A DNA stretch of 64,000 nt from Streptomyces sp. NBC_01381. GTDB taxonomy: Bacteria > Actinomycetota > Actinomycetes > Streptomycetales > Streptomycetaceae. Shown piece by piece: positions 49,143-57,405 of this stretch (position 1 is the stretch's first letter; each line of letters opens with the position of its first letter). Below the pieces are notes generated by a model. The model ran no database searches and was not told where the DNA came from. It saw only the letters and a program-made list of their open reading frames with translations. A program made the translations under genes and the position numbers. The DNA is taken from positions 1,798,001 through 1,862,000 of the forward strand of contig NZ_JAPEPI010000002.1 in NCBI RefSeq assembly GCF_026340305.1. Direction: 5' to 3'.

Positions 49143-51086
49143 TCAGCCGCCGCCCGACTCGGCGACGTCTTCCATGAGGAGCACGACACCTCCGTTGTGC
49201 CCGTCGAACGGAGAGCAGATCACCGAGCAGTCGATGGTTCTGCCGATGCGGTTCACGGCGGGGATGGCGACCGGTCCCGACCGCTTCCCCGACGCGATGC
49301 ACTCCCGGACGATCTGGCGCAGACCGTCGGTGGGCAGCCCGAAGTCAAGGGCGAAGAACTCCTGGTCGAGGACCTCGTCGGCCCGCAGCCCCCACAGGTC
49401 GATCGCGCCGCGGTTCCAGCTCCTGACCCGGCTGTCGGAAGAGAGGACCACCACGCCCGCCGCGATGCTGCTGACCACGCCCTCGAGGAAGGCGCGGGCC
49501 TCGTTCAGATCCGTGGAGCGCAGCCGCATCTCGTCGTTCATGGTCTCCAGTTCCTCGTTGCCGGACCGGAGTTCTTCGTTGGTGGTCTCCAGCTCCTCGT
49601 TCGTGGACTGGAGTTCTTCGTTGGTGGTCTCCAGCTCCTCGATGCTCGACTGGAGTTCCTCGTTGGTCGTCTCCAACTCCTCGTTGGTGGACTGGAGTTC
49701 CTCGTACGCGGTCTCCAGGTCCTCGCGCACCCGCTTGACCTCCGCCTTGAGCTGGGTCGAGAGGGTGACGTCCGTGAAGGTGATGTTGGTGGCGACCGGC
49801 AGTCCCTGTCCCCCGGAGATGGGCTGGATGACGATGTCGAAGTTCTGCACCTCGCTGCCGATGCGCCGCTCCGCCCCGTTCACCCGCATCGTCCGGCGCT
49901 CATGGGTGGCCTGGTCGATCAGGGAACGCAGTTCGGTGGGGCGGTAGGACAGCTCCAGGTCCTGGAAGGGGCGGCCGATGTCATGGGTCGTGAGGCCGAA
50001 CTGGACACGGGCCTCGTTGTTGATCATGACGACGAGGCCGTCCTCGTCCAGGGCGACGGCGGCACCCGGAGCGGCGTCGAGGATCAGGTCGCGCAGCTGG
50101 CGGGTCCGCGAGACGGCCTGCATCTCGGCGCCCATGCCGGGGCGCATCTTCATGGGGATCGCGGGGTACGGCGGGGCGCTGCCGCCGGGACGGCGCCGGA
50201 AGATGCGCTGGCGGATGCTGAGCGCCTCGAACCGCTCGCCGTCGCTCAGCAGCATCTCGGCCTTGCCGAGGAAGAGATAGCGGCCCTCGCGCAGCGCGAA
50301 GTGGAAGCGGTCGACGATCTGGGTCTGCGCCTCGACGTTGAAGTACATCAGGGTGTTGCGGCAGACGAGCAGGTCAAGGCGGGAGATCGGGGCGTCCCGG
50401 GTGATGTCGTGCCGGCCGAAGATCACCCGGCGCCGCAGATCGGGGCGGAAGACGTAGTGACCGCCGTGCCGCTCGAAGTACTTGTCGCGCAGCTCGGTGG
50501 GGAGCGATTCGAGGTTCCTCGCCGGGTACTGGCCCGAGCGGGCTTCGCGCAGCGCCTCCTCGTCGACGTCCGTGGCGTAGATCTTGACGCGGTTCAGGCT
50601 CTCCTCGATGCCGAGCGCCTCGGCGAACATGATGGCCAGTGAGTACGCCTCCTCGCCGCTTGAGCAGCCCGCGCTCCACACCCGGATCTCCTCGTCGGGC
50701 CCCAGATCGGCGATCAGCTGGGGGACCACCTCACGCTGCAGGAGCTCCCAGGCGTCCGGGTCGCGGAACACCGAAGTGACGTTGATCAGGATCGTGTTGA
50801 AGAGCGTGCGGAACTCGACGGTGTCGGTCTCGAGCAGATCGCGGTAGTCCGCGTAGTCCTGTACGCCGACGTCGTCCATCCGCTTGCGGATGCGGCGGCC
50901 CAGGGTGGACCGCTTGTAGCCGGTGAAGTCGAAGCCCCGGGAGTCGCGGATGAAGCCGAGCAGGTCCTCCAGGCCCTGGTTGACGGCGACTTCGGGCACG
51001 GACCCGCGCTTGCCGCCGGCCTCCTGTTCGGTGCCGGTGCTCTGCTCGGGCGCTGCCCCGCTCCCGGCGCCGGACGACTTGCTCAT
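49143..51086 (-). CDS. CheR-type methyltransferase with PAS domains and coiled coil
   Basis: The 647-residue protein has a CheR N-terminal helical domain and SAM-dependent methyltransferase domain (about 40-300; VWSAGCSSGEEAYSLA is the SAM loop and LDLLVCRNTLMYF follows). A PAS domain lies at about 330-440 and a second at about 530-645. Between them a coiled coil (about 455-515) is built of 14-residue ELQSTNEELETTNE repeats. The ATG overlaps the CheB stop by one base (TGATG). In non-flagellate Streptomyces it probably modifies a signalling partner rather than a chemoreceptor. Confidence 0.9.
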   Translation of the reverse strand: MSKSSGAGSGAAPEQSTGTEQEAGGKRGSVPEVAVNQGLEDLLGFIRDSRGFDFTGYKRSTLGRRIRKRMDDVGVQDYADYRDLLETDTVEFRTLFNTILINVTSVFRDPDAWELLQREVVPQLIADLGPDEEIRVWSAGCSSGEEAYSLAIMFAEALGIEESLNRVKIYATDVDEEALREARSGQYPARNLESLPTELRDKYFERHGGHYVFRPDLRRRVIFGRHDITRDAPISRLDLLVCRNTLMYFNVEAQTQIVDRFHFALREGRYLFLGKAEMLLSDGERFEALSIRQRIFRRRPGGSAPPYPAIPMKMRPGMGAEMQAVSRTRQLRDLILDAAPGAAVALDEDGLVVMINNEARVQFGLTTHDIGRPFQDLELSYRPTELRSLIDQATHERRTMRVNGAERRIGSEVQNFDIVIQPISGGQGLPVATNITFTDVTLSTQLKAEVKRVREDLETAYEELQSTNEELETTNEELQSSIEELETTNEELQSTNEELETTNEELRSGNEELETMNDEMRLRSTDLNEARAFLEGVVSSIAAGVVVLSSDSRVRSWNRGAIDLWGLRADEVLDQEFFALDFGLPTDGLRQIVRECIASGKRSGPVAIPAVNRIGRTIDCSVICSPFDGHNGGVVLLMEDVAESGGG

Positions 51087-51685
51087 CACTGCCTCTTGCT
51101 CTCGACGAGTCCGCGGACGGCCGCGGCGATTTCCTCTAGACGGAGTACGAAGTCGACGGACCCCGTGCCGACCGCCGCCGACGGCATCCCCGCGAACTGC
51201 GCGGTCTCGGGATCCTCGGCGATCACGGTGCCGCCGCGCGACTTGACCGCGTCCACGCCCATGGCGCCGTCCACACCGGTGCCGGTCAGCACACAGGCGA
51301 TGGCCCGCGGCCCGTACGCGCCGGCCACCGACTCGAAGAGCAGATCGGCGGAGGGGCGCACGAAGTGCACGAGCTCGCTGTCCGACAGGGAAAGGACGCC
51401 CTCGGGGCTCACGAGGAGGTGCCGGTCGGGCGGTGCCAGATACACCGTCCCCGGGCGGATGCTCTCATGGTCCTCGGCCAGCTTGACGTCGAGTTCCGTG
51501 CGCCGGGAGAGGACCTCCGCCAGCAGCGTCCGGTGGCGTGGATCGAGGTGCTGGACCACGAGCACCGGCACCGGCAGATCGGGGCCGAGAGCGCCCAGGA
51601 GCGCGCCCAGACCCTGGATGCCGCCGGCGGACGACGCGACAGCCACGACGGCGTACTGACCTGATGTGTGCTGTTCGGACGTCAT
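51086..51685 (-). CDS. CheB-type methylesterase domain protein
   Basis: The 199-residue protein is a free CheB catalytic domain without a receiver. The triad is Ser19 (SSAGG), His46 (VQHLDP) and Asp139 (TGTGVDGAMG). It would hydrolyse or deamidate Glu methyl esters made by the downstream CheR-PAS protein. TAGGCT (51697-51692) lies six nt before the ATG, indicating a leaderless mRNA that starts the CheB-CheR unit. Confidence 0.92.
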   Translation of the reverse strand: MTSEQHTSGQYAVVAVASSAGGIQGLGALLGALGPDLPVPVLVVQHLDPRHRTLLAEVLSRRTELDVKLAEDHESIRPGTVYLAPPDRHLLVSPEGVLSLSDSELVHFVRPSADLLFESVAGAYGPRAIACVLTGTGVDGAMGVDAVKSRGGTVIAEDPETAQFAGMPSAAVGTGSVDFVLRLEEIAAAVRGLVESKRQ

Positions 51686-51819
51686 ATGCCGAGCCTAGTC
51701 GCTGCGCGGCACACTGGCGGGTCCGCGCGGGGCGGCACGTCCTCTTGTCGCCGGTCATGGCATCTGCTTGACTCCGCCCGCCAGAACGCCAGATCGCCAA
51801 CACACCGGCGGAGGTCGCC

Positions 51820-54366
51820 ATGGAGATCACCCGCAGACGCCTGTTGTCCGCCCTCTCGGCGGCCGGTCTCCTGGCGGTGATCCCCTCAGTGCCGGTCTCC
51901 GCCGCCGAAGCCGCCGAGGACAGTGCCCGGCTCATCGCCAACACCGTGGCGGTCTTCGCCGGCACCGCCGAGTCCAACGCCCGCCCCGAGACGGCCGCCA
52001 AGCTCGCCGCCGTGGAGAAGACCGCGCGGACGAACCTGAAGTCGATGGACGACGCGGCCGACGGCGAGCTGTTCGCCGGTCTCGTGCTCGGCACCGACGA
52101 GACCAACCTCAACACGGCCTTCAAACGGCTGTACGAGATCGCCCTGGCGACCCGCACCCCGGGCACCCCCTCCGACCTCTACGGGAACACGGCCGTGCAG
52201 CGCCGTGTGATCGACGGACTCGGCTGGCTCCACGAGCGCCACTACGGCGACCAGGCCAAGGGCTACTACGGCAACTGGTTCCACTGGGAGATCGGCATCT
52301 CCCAGCACATCAGCAAGACCCTCGCGCTCCTCGTCGACGAGGTGCGGACCCACAGGCCCGGCCTCATCGCCACATACGTCGCCTCGATGGATGCCTACCT
52401 GCGCAACGGCATCGACGGGGACGTGAACCTCGACTCGCGCTTCCACACCGGCGCCAACCTCGCCGACATCACCACCAACCGGATCCTGCAGGGCGCGCTG
52501 CTGCCCGATGGCGGCGAGGCCCGCATCCGCAAGGCGCTCACCGACCAGCTGACGGTCTTCGTCACCATCGATCCGTACCACCTGAACCACGGGGTCACGG
52601 ACGGCTACTACGCCGACGGCTCCTTCATCCAGCACGCCTCCGTCGCGTACACGGGTTCGTACGGCAAAGGCCTGCTCACCCGGGTCGTGCAGACGCTCAA
52701 GATCCTCGACGGCACGGGCTTCGCGCACGGCGATGAGCTGGTGCCGACCGTCCAGAAGTGGGTGCGCGACGGCTTCGCGCCGCTCGTCTTCGAGGGCTGG
52801 ATGATGGAGATCGTCAAGGGACGCGCGGTGTCGCGTCCGGAGGGCGGCTACGCGGATGTCGCGGTCGTCGTCGAGGCCGTCGTCGACCTCTCCTCCCTCT
52901 CCACCGGCGCGGACGCCACCGCCCTGAAGAGCTACGTCAAGCACGTCCGGGCGACCTCGCGCACCGCCCTCAACCCCACCGGCTTCGTCTCCCCGGTCAG
53001 CATCGTCCGCTACGCCGACATCATCGGCGACGCCTCGGTGCCGCCCGCCGACCTCAACCCGGCGGCGCGCAGCGTCGCCTTCAACGCCATGGACAAGACC
53101 GTGCACCGCAGACCGGGTTACGCCTTCGCGCTTGCGCGCAGCTCCGGCCGGATCAGCAAGTACGAGTACATGAGCGGCGAGAACCTCATGCCGTGGTTCC
53201 AGGGCGACGGCGCCCACTACCTCTACCTCGCCGGGCAGGACCAGACCCAGGCGTACGGCGTCGACTACTTCACCACGGTCTCGCCGTACGGCCTCGCCGG
53301 TGTCACCGCGCCCGTCGAGCGGCGCCGCACCGTCCCCGAGCTGTACGGGAAGCCGTACTACGACAACCCCGGCCACCCCCTGAACTTCACCTCTTCCTCC
53401 GAGTCGCAGAACAAGTACGTCTACTTCCCGCGCGGCACCGAAGGGCACTCCGGCGGCGCCGTGCTCGGGGCGTACGGGGCCGTGGGGATGGTCCAGTCGA
53501 GCGATGTCGCCCACCGGGACCAGAAGCTGCTGCCCGATGACTTCGTGGTGTACCGCAACGCGACGGCGACGAAATCCTGGTTCCTGCTCGACGAGGAGAT
53601 CGTGGTGCTCGCCGCGGGGGTCGGCGACGACGCGGGGCGTGCCGTGACGACGACGGTCGACGCGCGCACCGCGGCGCCGGACGACCAGGTGTCCGTCACG
53701 GGGATGCTGTGTGACGGCCGCCCATGGACCGGCGCGGGCACGGGCGACCTTGCCTGGCTGCGGTACGCCAACGCCACACAGCGCACCGCCGTCGGCTACG
53801 TCTTCCTGGACACCCCGAAGGTACGGGTCGCCCTCGACCAGGTGACCCGGAGCCGCCGGGTCGTGCGCACCGCGAACCCGGACACGCCCGTGACGCGCAA
53901 CGTCCTGGGCGTGACGGTGGACGGCGCGGCCGGGGCCCAACCAGCGTGCCTGGCCTACGCGTTGGTGCCGAACGCGGCCGATGCGGCGCTGCGGTCGTAC
54001 GGCTCGGGGCGACCGCTGAAGATCCTCGCGAACACGGTGCGGCTGCAGGCCGTCACGCACACGGGCCTCGGCCTGACGGCCGCGAACAGCTTCACCGCGG
54101 GGCGCCACGAGGCCGCCGGCGTACGGCTCGACGGCCCCTCCTCCGTGCTGGTGCGGCGCACCGGGCGCGGCGACGAGACCACGGTCGCCGTGTCCGACCC
54201 GACCATGGACCGGGACACGGTGAGCGTCCTGCTCCGCGGCCGCTCGCTGCGGGAGGTCACGGCCGACGACGGCGTACGCGTACGCCGCGTGCACGGCGGA
54301 ACCCGCATCGACGTGCGGACCCGGCACGCGTACGGGCGGAGCTTCACGGTGCGGCTGCGCGGCTAG
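51820..54366 (+). CDS. Tat-exported polysaccharide lyase family 8
   Basis: The 848-residue protein begins EITRRRLLSALSAAGLLAV, a twin-arginine signal. The PL8 (hyaluronate/chondroitin/xanthan lyase) layout follows: an alpha/alpha-toroid domain to about residue 370, then beta-sandwich domains. Catalytic Asn213 (TGANLAD), His272 (DGSFIQH) and Tyr281 (GSYG) align with the family triad. It cleaves uronic-acid polymers by beta-elimination outside the cell; the exact glycan is unknown. A GGAGG site lies before ATG 51820. Its stop overlaps that of the convergent ferredoxin gene. Confidence 0.92.
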   Translation: MEITRRRLLSALSAAGLLAVIPSVPVSAAEAAEDSARLIANTVAVFAGTAESNARPETAAKLAAVEKTARTNLKSMDDAADGELFAGLVLGTDETNLNTAFKRLYEIALATRTPGTPSDLYGNTAVQRRVIDGLGWLHERHYGDQAKGYYGNWFHWEIGISQHISKTLALLVDEVRTHRPGLIATYVASMDAYLRNGIDGDVNLDSRFHTGANLADITTNRILQGALLPDGGEARIRKALTDQLTVFVTIDPYHLNHGVTDGYYADGSFIQHASVAYTGSYGKGLLTRVVQTLKILDGTGFAHGDELVPTVQKWVRDGFAPLVFEGWMMEIVKGRAVSRPEGGYADVAVVVEAVVDLSSLSTGADATALKSYVKHVRATSRTALNPTGFVSPVSIVRYADIIGDASVPPADLNPAARSVAFNAMDKTVHRRPGYAFALARSSGRISKYEYMSGENLMPWFQGDGAHYLYLAGQDQTQAYGVDYFTTVSPYGLAGVTAPVERRRTVPELYGKPYYDNPGHPLNFTSSSESQNKYVYFPRGTEGHSGGAVLGAYGAVGMVQSSDVAHRDQKLLPDDFVVYRNATATKSWFLLDEEIVVLAAGVGDDAGRAVTTTVDARTAAPDDQVSVTGMLCDGRPWTGAGTGDLAWLRYANATQRTAVGYVFLDTPKVRVALDQVTRSRRVVRTANPDTPVTRNVLGVTVDGAAGAQPACLAYALVPNAADAALRSYGSGRPLKILANTVRLQAVTHTGLGLTAANSFTAGRHEAAGVRLDGPSSVLVRRTGRGDETTVAVSDPTMDRDTVSVLLRGRSLREVTADDGVRVRRVHGGTRIDVRTRHAYGRSFTVRLRG

Positions 54367-54557
54367 GAGTCGTCTGCGGTGACGGCCCCCACCGGGCACG
54401 CCCGGACCGCCTCACGCACCAGGGGGTCGCCGCCGCCGTCCTCGCGGCCTGGCAGCACCTCGCTCAAGCCGTCGTCGTCCTGGGTGAAGACGCTCGGCGC
54501 GGTGAGCGCGCACATGCCCGCGCCCACGCACCGTTCCTTGTCCACATGGACCCGCAT
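54363..54557 (-). CDS. Single-cluster [3Fe-4S] ferredoxin, P450 partner
   Basis: The 64-residue ferredoxin has RCVGAGMC, where the second Cys of a 4Fe motif is replaced, and a distant ACPVGAV, so it holds a [3Fe-4S] cluster. It is encoded 16 nt after a P450 gene and probably passes electrons to it, like SoyB with CYP105D1. ATG 54557 has AGGAG six nt upstream and was preferred over the ATG at 54563. Confidence 0.93.
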   Translation of the reverse strand: MRVHVDKERCVGAGMCALTAPSVFTQDDDGLSEVLPGREDGGGDPLVREAVRACPVGAVTADDS

Positions 54558-54573
54558 GCTCATCTCCTGTCGG

Positions 54574-55776
54574 TCACCACGTCACGGGGAGTTCCAGCAT
54601 CCCCTGGATGGTGTCGCCCGGCTTGAAGGGAATCTCCGCCGCGGGCACCGCGAGGCGCAGCTGTGGCATGCGCTCGAAGAGGCTCTGCAGGGCGATCTCC
54701 AGCTCGGCGCGGGCCAGGTTCTGGCCCAGACACTGGTGCACGCCGAAGCCGAAGGCGAGGTGGTGGCGGCTCTCGCGGCGGAAGTCGAGCTCCTCCGGGG
54801 TGTCGTAGGCCGCGGTGTCGCGGTTGATGAGGGACGTGGAGAAGACGACGCCGTCGTGCGCGCGGATGGTGTGGCCCGCGACGTCGATGTCCTCCTTCGC
54901 CACCCGCAGCATCCCTTCCGCGATGGACAGGAAGCGCAGCAGTTCCTCGACGGCGGCCGGCACCAGGGCCCGCTCGGCGCGGAGTTCGGCCAGCCGCTCC
55001 GGGTGCTGGAGGAGGGTGAACGTACCGAGGGAGATCATGTTCGCCGTGGTCTCGTGCCCCGCGACGAGCAGCAGCGTCGCCAGGCTGAGCAGCTCGCCGC
55101 GGTCCACGGCGCCCGCTGCGAGCTGCCGCTGGATCAGCTCGTCGAGCAGACCGTCGCCCGGCGTGCGCCGCTTGTGCTCGATCAAGTCGTCGAAGTAGGC
55201 GTCGAGTTCGTCCCGTGCCCGCTGTACGTCATCGGCGCGCGGGCCGCGCAGCAGCCGCCGGGACTGCCCCTCGAAGAAGTCGTGGTCCTCGTAGGGCACC
55301 CCGAGCAGGGCGCAGATCACCATGGACGGCATCGGCAGCGCGAACGCGCCGACCAGCTCGGCCGGCGGCCCCTGTTCGGCCATGGCGTCCAGGAGCCGGT
55401 CGGCGATCTCCTGGATCCGGGGCCGCAGCGCGGCGACGCGTTTGACCGAGAAGCTGGGGATCAGCATGCGGCGCTGGGCGTTGTGCAGAGGGTCGTCGAC
55501 GCCGAGCAGGGCGATACGGCGGTTGCGGACCTGGGCGAAGCGTTCGGTCGGCGCGGGGAACGCCTCGTTCTCGCGGTCGCTGGAGAGCCGTGGATCGGCG
55601 AGCAGTTCGCGGGCGACACGCTGTCCGGTGACCGCCCAGACGGAACGCCCGTCGAAGAAGGTGACCCGGGAGAGCGGCCGCTCCTCGCGCAGCGGTTCGT
55701 AGGCCTCGGGCGGGTGGTAGGGGCAGGTGCGGTCTTGGGGGAAGGAGATGGATGTGGCTGCGGCTGAGTCCGTCAT
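54574..55776 (-). CDS. Cytochrome P450, CYP105-like
   Basis: The 400-residue P450 has the I-helix oxygen motif AGHETTA (239-245), ExxR (Glu278-Arg281) and the haem loop FGFGVHQCLG with Cys349. Substrate recognition is not predictable; CYP105 enzymes oxidise xenobiotics and natural products. The linked ferredoxin supplies electrons, while the reductase is elsewhere. A perfect palindrome 45 nt upstream suggests repression relieved by a ligand. ATG 55776 follows GAGG. Confidence 0.93.
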   Translation of the reverse strand: MTDSAAATSISFPQDRTCPYHPPEAYEPLREERPLSRVTFFDGRSVWAVTGQRVARELLADPRLSSDRENEAFPAPTERFAQVRNRRIALLGVDDPLHNAQRRMLIPSFSVKRVAALRPRIQEIADRLLDAMAEQGPPAELVGAFALPMPSMVICALLGVPYEDHDFFEGQSRRLLRGPRADDVQRARDELDAYFDDLIEHKRRTPGDGLLDELIQRQLAAGAVDRGELLSLATLLLVAGHETTANMISLGTFTLLQHPERLAELRAERALVPAAVEELLRFLSIAEGMLRVAKEDIDVAGHTIRAHDGVVFSTSLINRDTAAYDTPEELDFRRESRHHLAFGFGVHQCLGQNLARAELEIALQSLFERMPQLRLAVPAAEIPFKPGDTIQGMLELPVTW

Positions 55777-55820
55777 GGATGTACCTCACAAGCGGAGAGG
55801 CTCCCTTTTCCGGATCCCAT

Positions 55821-55839
55821 TAGATGCCTGGGGCATCTA
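55821..55839. promoter_or_regulatory. Perfect palindromic operator upstream of the P450 gene
   Basis: TAGATGCCTGGGGCATCTA is an 8-3-8 perfect inverted repeat, 45 nt before the P450 start codon and in the region where its promoter should lie. The size is typical of TetR or MarR sites. No such regulator gene is adjacent. The rest of the 341-nt gap up to 56117 holds no gene; it is GC-rich with no clear motif apart from the rSAM -10 box. Confidence 0.7.
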
Positions 55840-56117
55840 GTTCGTACACCGCAAGACAGGCCAGATGGGAGCGGTTTCGGCGGCTGCGGGTGGCCGGAAT
55901 CGCTCCGTCCGCTCAACCTTCTTGCGTCCGTGACTCCGGGTGCACGCGGAGGCGTACGGGCGCGTCGCGGGGGCGTGTGGTCCGGGGGAGGGCTTGATGG
56001 GCGCGCAGGGCGGGCAGGGGTTCGTCAGTTCGTCCGCGCCCCCGTGAGGGCGACGGGGCCCTGACTGTCCCTCAGGAATGGCCCATCCCGTACGTCTTGA
56101 ATCGCTACAGTCCCTCC

Positions 56118-56984
56118 ATGCACATCCCCGCCTTCGTCGATATGCGACCCATTGGGCGATGCAATCTCAGTTGTCCCTTTTGCTTTGGTCCGCGGCATGA
56201 GATCCCCTCCATGTCCCGGGGCGACGCGCTCAAGGTCGCGGCCGCGCTGAAGGACGGAGGCGTGCGCGGCGTCGTCATTTCCGGGGGTGAACCGACCTTG
56301 CTCTCCTACCTCGACGAGCTCGCCGCGGTGCTGCGCGAACCCGACGCGGACGGCAGCCCCCCGAAGGTCGTCCTGAGCACCAACGGCCTCGCCCCGCTGC
56401 GGACGATGGAGCGGGTGCTGCCCAGCCTCTCCTGGATCGCGCTGCCCCTGGAGTCCGCCGACGCGGACGAGCACCGTGCGCTGCGCACCGGCGTCGCGCC
56501 GCACCGGGAGCGGATGCTCCGCCTGCTCGGCGAGGTGCGCAAGAACCACCGGCACGTCCACGTGAAGCTCGGCACGGTCGTGACCAGGGTGAATGTCGCG
56601 GGGGCGCCCCGTGTCCTGGACCTGATCAAGGACGCCTGCCTGCCCGATGTGTGGAAGGTGTACCAAATGTCCGAGACCAATTACGGTGCGGACAACCGGG
56701 ACTGGCTCTCCCTCGGCGACGAGGAGTTCGAGGACGTGGTCCACCGGTGCGAGGACGCCGCCCGCGAGCGCGGTGTTGCCCTGCGCGTGTACCGCAACCG
56801 CACCCGTAAGGGCAGTTACTTCTTCATCGATCCCGACTGCGAGGTCGTCGTCATCGACGAGGGCGGCGAGCGGCGGCTCGGCAACTTCTTCGACCGGATC
56901 GCGGAGGGCTCCGACGAGTCGCCGGCCCCGGTCGAGGGATCAAGGAACACCGAGAATTTCACCGGCACTTACCCCGACGCATGA
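56118..56984 (+). CDS. Radical SAM enzyme with viperin-like features
   Basis: The 288-residue enzyme binds a [4Fe-4S] cluster through C15-x3-C19-x2-C22 (RCNLSCPFCFG) and SAM through SGGEP (55-59). Several later segments align with viperin: VKLGTVVTRVN (149-159), VWKVYQ (178-183), GDEEFEDVVHR (200-210) and SYFFIDPD (233-240). Viperins turn CTP, GTP or UTP into chain-terminating ddhNTPs. It could also be another MoaA-like rSAM enzyme. TACAGT (56106-56111) six nt before ATG 56118 indicates a leaderless mRNA. A Nudix gene follows 10 nt downstream. Confidence 0.75.
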   Translation: MHIPAFVDMRPIGRCNLSCPFCFGPRHEIPSMSRGDALKVAAALKDGGVRGVVISGGEPTLLSYLDELAAVLREPDADGSPPKVVLSTNGLAPLRTMERVLPSLSWIALPLESADADEHRALRTGVAPHRERMLRLLGEVRKNHRHVHVKLGTVVTRVNVAGAPRVLDLIKDACLPDVWKVYQMSETNYGADNRDWLSLGDEEFEDVVHRCEDAARERGVALRVYRNRTRKGSYFFIDPDCEVVVIDEGGERRLGNFFDRIAEGSDESPAPVEGSRNTENFTGTYPDA

Positions 56985-56994
56985 GAGGGCCGCC

Positions 56995-57405
56995 ATGACG
57001 ACACAGGTACGCGTAGGGGTCCAGGCCATCGTCCGGGCGGGCGGCCGCGTACTGCTTGGGCTGCGGGCGAACACCTTCGGCCACGGCACGTGGGGGCTGC
57101 CCGGCGGCCATCTCGAAGTGGGCGAGTCGCTGGCCGGTGCCGCCTGCCGGGAGCTTGAGGAGGAGACGGGGCTGCGCGCGATCGGCACCCGCGTCGCCTG
57201 CGTCACCGATCCCGACCCGGCGGCCAACCACCACATGCAGATCGGCGTGGAGATCCTGGACTTCGCCGGTGAGCCCCGGGTCAGAGAGCCCGAGCGGTGT
57301 GTGCGCTGGGAGTTCTGGCACCTGGACGCGCTGCCGGACGCGGTGTTCGTGGGATCGGCGGGGGTGCTGCGCAGCGTCAGGGGCGGCGCTCTCCATCTTC
57401 CCTGA
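56995..57405 (+). CDS. Nudix hydrolase paired with the radical SAM enzyme
   Basis: The 136-residue protein has the full Nudix box GGHLEVGESLAGAACRELEEETGL and the GTWGLPGG lead-in of MutT-like nucleotide hydrolases. It follows the radical SAM gene by 10 nt and shares its transcript. It may remove or process the nucleotide product or substrate of that enzyme; this is inference. Its end overlaps the convergent TPR gene by 29 nt. Confidence 0.88.
   Translation: MTTQVRVGVQAIVRAGGRVLLGLRANTFGHGTWGLPGGHLEVGESLAGAACRELEEETGLRAIGTRVACVTDPDPAANHHMQIGVEILDFAGEPRVREPERCVRWEFWHLDALPDAVFVGSAGVLRSVRGGALHLP

Noticed and set aside
49540..49720. Regular repeats first considered as a CRISPR-like array
   Set aside because: The repeats are in frame inside a gene, have no unique spacers and encode a coiled coil.
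51886..54399. An 837-codon minus-strand frame across the polysaccharide lyase gene
   Set aside because: The plus-strand lyase has a Tat signal, full domain structure and catalytic residues; the reverse frame is a GC-bias shadow.
56118..56984. RiPP-maturase or Cys-rich SPASM radical SAM enzyme
   Set aside because: No C-terminal Cys cluster (SPASM/twitch) and no precursor peptide gene nearby were seen.
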